Positions 5,508 through 8,055 of a stretch of DNA of 8,055 nt are shown in pieces; the first letter of the stretch is position 1; every line of letters starts with the position of its first letter. Under the pieces are notes generated by a model. That model searched no databases, was not told the DNA's origin, and saw nothing but the letters and a program-made list of their open reading frames with translations. The position numbers and the translations under genes were made by a program. The stretch comes from an uncultured Oceanospirillaceae bacterium (GTDB lineage Bacteria > Pseudomonadota > Gammaproteobacteria > Pseudomonadales > Balneatricaceae): positions 1 to 8,055 of the forward strand of contig CAMIIY010000071.1 in the NCBI GenBank assembly GCA_946221045.1. The letters run 5' to 3'.

Positions 5508-5559
5508 ACAGCACCAGCCTGTCAGGGAACAGGTTTTCGGGAGCTACCCTAGGTGCTGT
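5508..5559 (-). repeat. nested inverted repeat (three-way-junction-like) in the leader of the 204-aa gene
   Basis: The outer arms ACAGCACC (5508-5515) and GGTGCTGT (5552-5559) are perfectly complementary over 8 bp. Inside them are two further hairpins: CCTGT/ACAGG (5518-5522 and 5529-5533) and GGG/CCC (5539-5541 and 5547-5549). Folded, this is a three-way junction of 52 nt, about 30 nt upstream of the start codon at 5477. It could be a structured mRNA leader, an operator, or a single-strand structure used in replication. Confidence 0.6.
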
Positions 5560-5578
5560 AGAACCGTTATTAATACAT

Positions 5579-5588
5579 CTCTATAGAG
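5579..5588. promoter_or_regulatory. 10-bp palindrome CTCTATAGAG, possible operator
   Basis: A perfect 10-bp palindrome that lies in the presumed promoter zone of the 204-aa gene, between the end of the 92-aa gene (stop at 5600-5602) and the nested inverted repeat. A dimeric regulator such as one encoded nearby could bind here. No confident -35/-10 pair is visible around it. Confidence 0.3.
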
Positions 5589-5599
5589 GGTTCGGTTGA

Positions 5600-5878
5600 T
5601 CAGTGTTCCTCAGTTTCTGTTCTTGGTGCTCCAGTCGTAACTATTTTGTGATCCAGATAATCAACCACCAGCAATAGTTCAGTTAAAACAGGTGCGAATC
5701 CATAAGCTAGCCCTTCGATTTCGGCATCTGTAAATGGTTGTCCGTGCCCCTCGAATGCTTTTGCTGTGGTGTGTCGTTTAATCATTTTTCCAATTGCATC
5801 AAAGAAGCAAGCTGTTTCACTGATGGTGTCAGTAAATTCCTTGATTTTATCAACGGGTATGGTGATTTCTGAGGTCAT
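5600..5878 (-). CDS. 92-aa protein of unknown function, coupled to int
   Basis: I do not recognise a family. The protein looks soluble and mostly helical: a first helix over IPVDKIKEFTDTISETACFFDAIGKMI (7-33), a short basic/polar link (KRHTTAKAFEGHG), a second helical part (FTDAEIEGLAYGFAPVLTELLLVVDYL, 49-75), and an acidic tail TETEEH. Two hydrophobic helices suggest a small helical bundle or dimer; neither is long enough to be a sure membrane segment. Its ATG begins just 2 bp after the integrase stop and uses AGGGA inside the end of int as ribosome site, so it is almost certainly co-transcribed and translationally coupled with int. That points to a role tied to integration or element maintenance, for example a directionality or accessory factor, but this is inference. 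Confidence 0.65.
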   Translation of the reverse strand: MTSEITIPVDKIKEFTDTISETACFFDAIGKMIKRHTTAKAFEGHGQPFTDAEIEGLAYGFAPVLTELLLVVDYLDHKIVTTGAPRTETEEH

Positions 5879-5880
5879 AG

Positions 5881-7110
5881 CTAAATCCCTGCCTTGCCAA
5901 AGTTGGCGGTTATTACGTTGCCAGCCAAAGCCTGTGCCTTGAGCTGGTCCAGGTAGTCAGCCCAGCGTTGCATCATCTCGGTACGCTGCGCCAGGTGTTT
6001 GGTGCGGTTGTAGGCTCTGCCGTTGGCATCCTTTACAGCATGGGCCAGCTGCTGCTCGATCCATTCAATGCGGTAGTTTAGCTGTTCATCCAGCAGGGTG
6101 CGGGCCATTGCTCTAAAGCCGTGGGGTGTCATGGTGTCGTTGTCGTAGCCCATCGTTCTCAGAGCCACCCTGATGGCGTTTTCTGACATACAGCGACTGC
6201 GACCACGGGCAGAGGGAAAAATATACTCTCCGTTGCCTGTGAGCCGGTGGAGTTCTTCCAGTATGGCTATGGCCTGCTTGCAAAGGGGAATGATGTGTTG
6301 CTGGTGGGTTTTCTCTGCCACCAGCTCAATACGCAATTCCTCGTGGTTTATGTCGTTCCATTTCAGGTGCCGTAGTTCACCAGGACGGCAGAAGAACAGG
6401 GCTGAGAGCTTGAGGGCGGCAGAGACTACTGGCGTTCCCTGAAACTGTTCTATAGCCACCAGCAGGCGGCCCACTTCTTTGGGTTCTGTAATGGCGGTGA
6501 AGTGTCGAACCGTAGGCGACTGTAACGCGCCTTTCAGATCGGGGGTGGGATCTCGCTCTGCCCGTCCTGTGGCAATGGCATAGCGGAAGATCTGACCGGC
6601 TATCTGTTTGGTGCGGTGTGCGGTTTCTACTGCGCCTCGCTTCTCAATTCCTCGCAATGTCGCCAGCAGTGCGGGGGCGGTAATGTCATTGATGGATAAC
6701 TCGCCGAGCTGGGGGAACAGGTCTTTCTCTAGGGTGCGTTTTACCCGGCGCTGATAACCCTCTGTCTTATCTTTCTGCTTGGTGTCGAACCACTCAAGGG
6801 CGATTGCTGCAAAGCTGTTTTCTGTTGTGAGCTTATGGGCGGCCTTCTGAGCTTTCTTGTGGGCTGATGGGTCGATACCGTCAGCTAGTAATGATCTGGC
6901 GTTGTCGCGCAGCTCACGGGCTTTCTTTAAGCTGATCTCGGGGTAGACGCCAAAGGCCAGTAGCTTTTCCTTGCCGTGGTAGCGGTATTTCATACGCCAG
7001 TACTTAGCGCCGTTCTTTTTGATGAACAGGAACAGTCCTTTCTCGTCAGGCAGCCTGTAGTCCTTTTCTTTGGCGGTAGCTGCTTGAGCTTCTTTTGCTG
7101 TCATCGGCAT
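5881..7110 (-). CDS. int: P4-type tyrosine-recombinase integrase
   Basis: A 409-aa site-specific recombinase that integrates and excises the element at the 3' end of ssrA. The N-terminal DUF4102 arm-binding domain spans about 1-90 (KYWRMKYRYHGKEKLLAFGVYP is its hallmark). The core-binding SAM-like domain follows at about 95-190 and the catalytic domain at 205-385. All catalytic residues are present: Arg242 (CRPGEL), Lys267, His330 and Arg333 (HGFR), His357 and the nucleophile Tyr367 (GRAYNR). Full length, no frameshift, so probably active. The ATG at 7110 fits the usual family start and has AGGG upstream as a modest ribosome site. It lies 192 bp from the ssrA 3' end and on the same strand, which is the standard orientation for an integrase at its tRNA/tmRNA target. 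GGGGGTAT repeats overlap its promoter region, suggesting self-regulation by integrase or control by AlpA. Confidence 0.96.
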   Translation of the reverse strand: MPMTAKEAQAATAKEKDYRLPDEKGLFLFIKKNGAKYWRMKYRYHGKEKLLAFGVYPEISLKKARELRDNARSLLADGIDPSAHKKAQKAAHKLTTENSFAAIALEWFDTKQKDKTEGYQRRVKRTLEKDLFPQLGELSINDITAPALLATLRGIEKRGAVETAHRTKQIAGQIFRYAIATGRAERDPTPDLKGALQSPTVRHFTAITEPKEVGRLLVAIEQFQGTPVVSAALKLSALFFCRPGELRHLKWNDINHEELRIELVAEKTHQQHIIPLCKQAIAILEELHRLTGNGEYIFPSARGRSRCMSENAIRVALRTMGYDNDTMTPHGFRAMARTLLDEQLNYRIEWIEQQLAHAVKDANGRAYNRTKHLAQRTEMMQRWADYLDQLKAQALAGNVITANFGKAGI

Positions 7111-7141
7111 AACGTGGCCCTATGCAAAGCAGTGCTGATTT

Positions 7142-7213
7142 GGGGGTATCAGTTTTTGAATGGGTAAAATACCCCCGCATATACCCCCTTATGGGTCTGG
7201 ATGGTGGGGGTAT
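7142..7213. repeat. four GGGGGTAT sites, probable integrase arm sites
   Basis: GGGGGTAT occurs at 7142-7149 and 7206-7213 on the + strand, both as TGGGGGTATC, and in inverse at 7169-7176 and 7181-7188. Four exact 8-bp copies in 72 bp between int and the ssrA end are not random. From the family, arm-type sites bound by the N-terminal domain of the integrase are expected just here, and they would also cover the int promoter. Confidence 0.7.
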
Positions 7214-7232
7214 CGAATGGAACAGGATGGAA

Positions 7233-7281
7233 TAAGAGTAAGCCGCTAGCCCCGTATTTACAAGGCTTTGCGGTACTCTTA
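7233..7281. repeat. long imperfect hairpin between ssrA and int
   Basis: TAAGAGTA (7233-7240) pairs with TACTCTTA (7274-7281), CCGC (7243-7246) with GCGG (7270-7273), and AGCC (7248-7251) with GGCT (7264-7267). That makes 16 pairs with small bulges and a 12-base loop. On the - strand it starts 21 nt after the end of tmRNA, so it may act as a terminator or 3' processing structure for ssrA, although only a weak T-rich stretch follows. A second small hairpin CTTTC-TAG-GAAAG is at 7285-7297. Confidence 0.6.
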
Positions 7282-7302
7282 GGTCTTTCTAGGAAAGGAA
7301 TT

Positions 7303-7320
7303 TGGTGGAGGTGGCGGGGT
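7303..7320. other. attachment core at the ssrA 3' end (right end of element)
   Basis: The 3' end of the tmRNA gene, TGGTGGAGGTGG onward on this strand, is the expected crossover region for a P4-type integrase, whose gene starts 192 bp away. The tmRNA end is intact, so insertion restored the gene. The exact core length cannot be fixed without the second copy; only nine bases recur at 2936. Confidence 0.6.
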
Positions 7321-7533
7321 TCGAACCCGCGTCCGTCAATCCTCCGCCCCAAGCTCTACATGTTTAGGCTTCTCTATTAAGTTAACCCGTCGCGACCCGA
7401 GAGCCAGGGTGCTATGGGCGAGCCTCTTTAGTTTTAACCGTTCAGCCTGAGACAAGGCATCCGGGCGATTCTGTCTCGGATGATACCGAAAACCTCCTAG
7501 TTACAGACACCTAAGAGTTCGGCACAAGCTGAC

Positions 7534-7566
7534 TTATGCAGCTAGAGCGTAGTTATCGTCGTTAGC
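7534..7566 (-). other. tmRNA tag reading frame (ANDDNYALAA, TAA)
   Basis: Resume codon GCT at 7566-7564, then AAC GAC GAT AAC TAC, GCT CTA GCT GCA and TAA ending at 7534. With the charged alanine this gives A-ANDDNYALAA. The LAA end is the ClpXP/ClpAP recognition signal. The DD version (E. coli has DE) is the form seen in pseudomonads and marine relatives. Confidence 0.95.
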
Positions 7567-7699
7567 AACTATAACTGTGTAGTAATGGATTTACGTGATT
7601 CACTACACTCACGACATGCACCTAAGGTTTTGTAATCGGCGTCGAAGCCAAGTCACCCCCAGAGTGTGATCTACACCTCACGGTGAAGATGCGAAGCGT

Positions 7700-7705
7700 A
7701 GTATA
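7700..7705 (-). promoter_or_regulatory. probable -10 of the ssrA promoter
   Basis: On the - strand TATACT lies about 40 nt before the mature tmRNA 5' end, in the 76-bp gap after smpB. The -35 region (TCTTTT, 17 bp further upstream) is poor. The leader of about 30 nt would be removed by RNase P. Confidence 0.4.
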
Positions 7706-7736
7706 TACGCTCAGACCCATATAAAAGAAGAAAGTT

Positions 7737-8055
7737 TTAGTTGGCGGCCAGAACGCGTTGTTTCTGACGTTGCCAGTCGCGCTCTTTTTCAGTGGCGCGT
7801 TTGTCATGCAGCTTTTTGCCTTTCACCAGCGCGATTTCGCATTTGACCCGGTTTTGCTTCCAGTAAAGTGCCAAGGCAACACAGGTGTAGCCTTTGGCCT
7901 GGGTAGCGCCGATCAGTTTGTCAATTTCACGTTTGTGCAGCAGCAGTTTGCGGTCCCGGATTGGGTCAGCAACCACATGAGTACAGGCGGTTTTCAACGG
8001 TGTGAAATGTGCACCGACCAGCCACGCCTCGCCATTTTTCAGGATGACGTAGGAG
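7737..8055 (-). CDS. smpB: SsrA-binding protein SmpB, 5' end outside the window
   Basis: SmpB binds the tRNA-like part of tmRNA and brings it to stalled ribosomes. The 106 visible C-terminal codons run from [20 protein letters not shown], through the conserved [20 protein letters not shown] and [20 protein letters not shown], to the basic tail [15 protein letters not shown], which enters the empty mRNA channel. About 55 N-terminal residues are missing beyond position 8055. A TTG at 7997 is not the start, as the protein clearly continues upstream. The TAA is at 7739-7737, 76 bp before ssrA, the common smpB-ssrA neighbourhood, both on the - strand. The protein ends shortly after the tail ([10 protein letters not shown]). 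Confidence 0.96.
   Translation of the reverse strand, partial: SYVILKNGEAWLVGAHFTPLKTACTHVVADPIRDRKLLLHKREIDKLIGATQAKGYTCVALALYWKQNRVKCEIALVKGKKLHDKRATEKERDWQRQKQRVLAAN

Larger units (their letters stand above)
7303..7660 (-). ncRNA. ssrA: transfer-messenger RNA (tmRNA)
   Basis: A 358-nt one-piece tmRNA that, with SmpB, frees stalled ribosomes and tags the unfinished protein for proteolysis. The 5' end GGGGGTG (7660 down to 7654) pairs with CACCTCC just before ACCA at the 3' end (one G-U). The T-arm GCGGG-GTTCGAA-CCCGC lies at 7315-7331, and the conserved 5' tRNA-like segment contains CTTCGACGCC. The tag reading frame is intact (see separate entry). The remaining parts form the usual pseudoknots. 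The encoded CCA ends at 7303. The 3' end doubles as the insertion target of the neighbouring integrase, and the gene appears fully functional. Confidence 0.97.

Noticed and set aside
6173..7167. Open frames on the + strand over the integrase
   Set aside because: Shadow frames of a complete tyrosine recombinase with all catalytic residues.
7149..7807. Open frames on the - strand over ssrA and its flanks
   Set aside because: They run through the tmRNA gene and the hairpin region and have no protein character; the tmRNA explains the sequence.
7737..7997. SmpB starting at the TTG at 7997
   Set aside because: Conserved SmpB sequence continues in frame upstream to the window edge, so the true start lies outside.

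Overview
The window looks like the chromosome of a gammaproteobacterium, probably close to the Pseudomonas / Oceanospirillum / Marinobacter group. The tmRNA tag reads ANDDNYALAA. The MerR-type regulator at the left edge is the one that, from memory, sits next to ihfA and a tRNA-Pro in pseudomonads. SmpB and YggL-family proteins also fit this class. The species cannot be named from the sequence.

Layout. Positions 1-1853 are an ordinary core block on the + strand: the 3' part of the MerR-type regulator, a FIST-domain sensory protein, and tRNA-Pro(GGG) with its own strong stable-RNA promoter. Positions 1854-2935 are a transition zone with an 11-bp tandem repeat just after the tRNA, a small zinc-ribbon gene, and a convergent yggL-family gene. 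The two convergent genes overlap at their stop codons, and about 400 bases without a convincing gene follow. Positions 7303-8055 are a second core block on the - strand: ssrA (tmRNA) and the 3' two thirds of smpB.

Between them, about 2936-7302, lies what I read as a very small integrative element (about 4.4 kb) inserted in the 3' end of ssrA. Every gene in it is on the - strand, reading away from ssrA: a P4-type tyrosine integrase, a 92-aa unknown, a 204-aa unknown, an AlpA-type regulator, a winged-helix-like protein, a 306-aa protein, and a 37-aa one-helix membrane protein too short for normal ORF calling. No primase, capsid, portal, terminase or conjugation gene is visible, so this would be a satellite-like or minimal integrative element.

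The most interesting signal is inside the 306-aa gene. A 9-bp motif, TTACRCACG, occurs six times as direct repeats, almost exactly 11 bp apart, with a seventh inverted copy 35 bp away. Because 11 is not a multiple of three, the motif falls in all three codon phases, so the protein sequence alone does not explain its conservation. This is what an iteron array does, and its place in the middle of a gene is the arrangement known for lambda ori inside gene O. My inference is that the element has an internal replication origin and that the 306-aa protein is its initiator. Other non-coding structure includes four GGGGGTAT sites and a long hairpin between ssrA and int, and a 52-bp three-way-junction-like inverted repeat ahead of the 204-aa gene.
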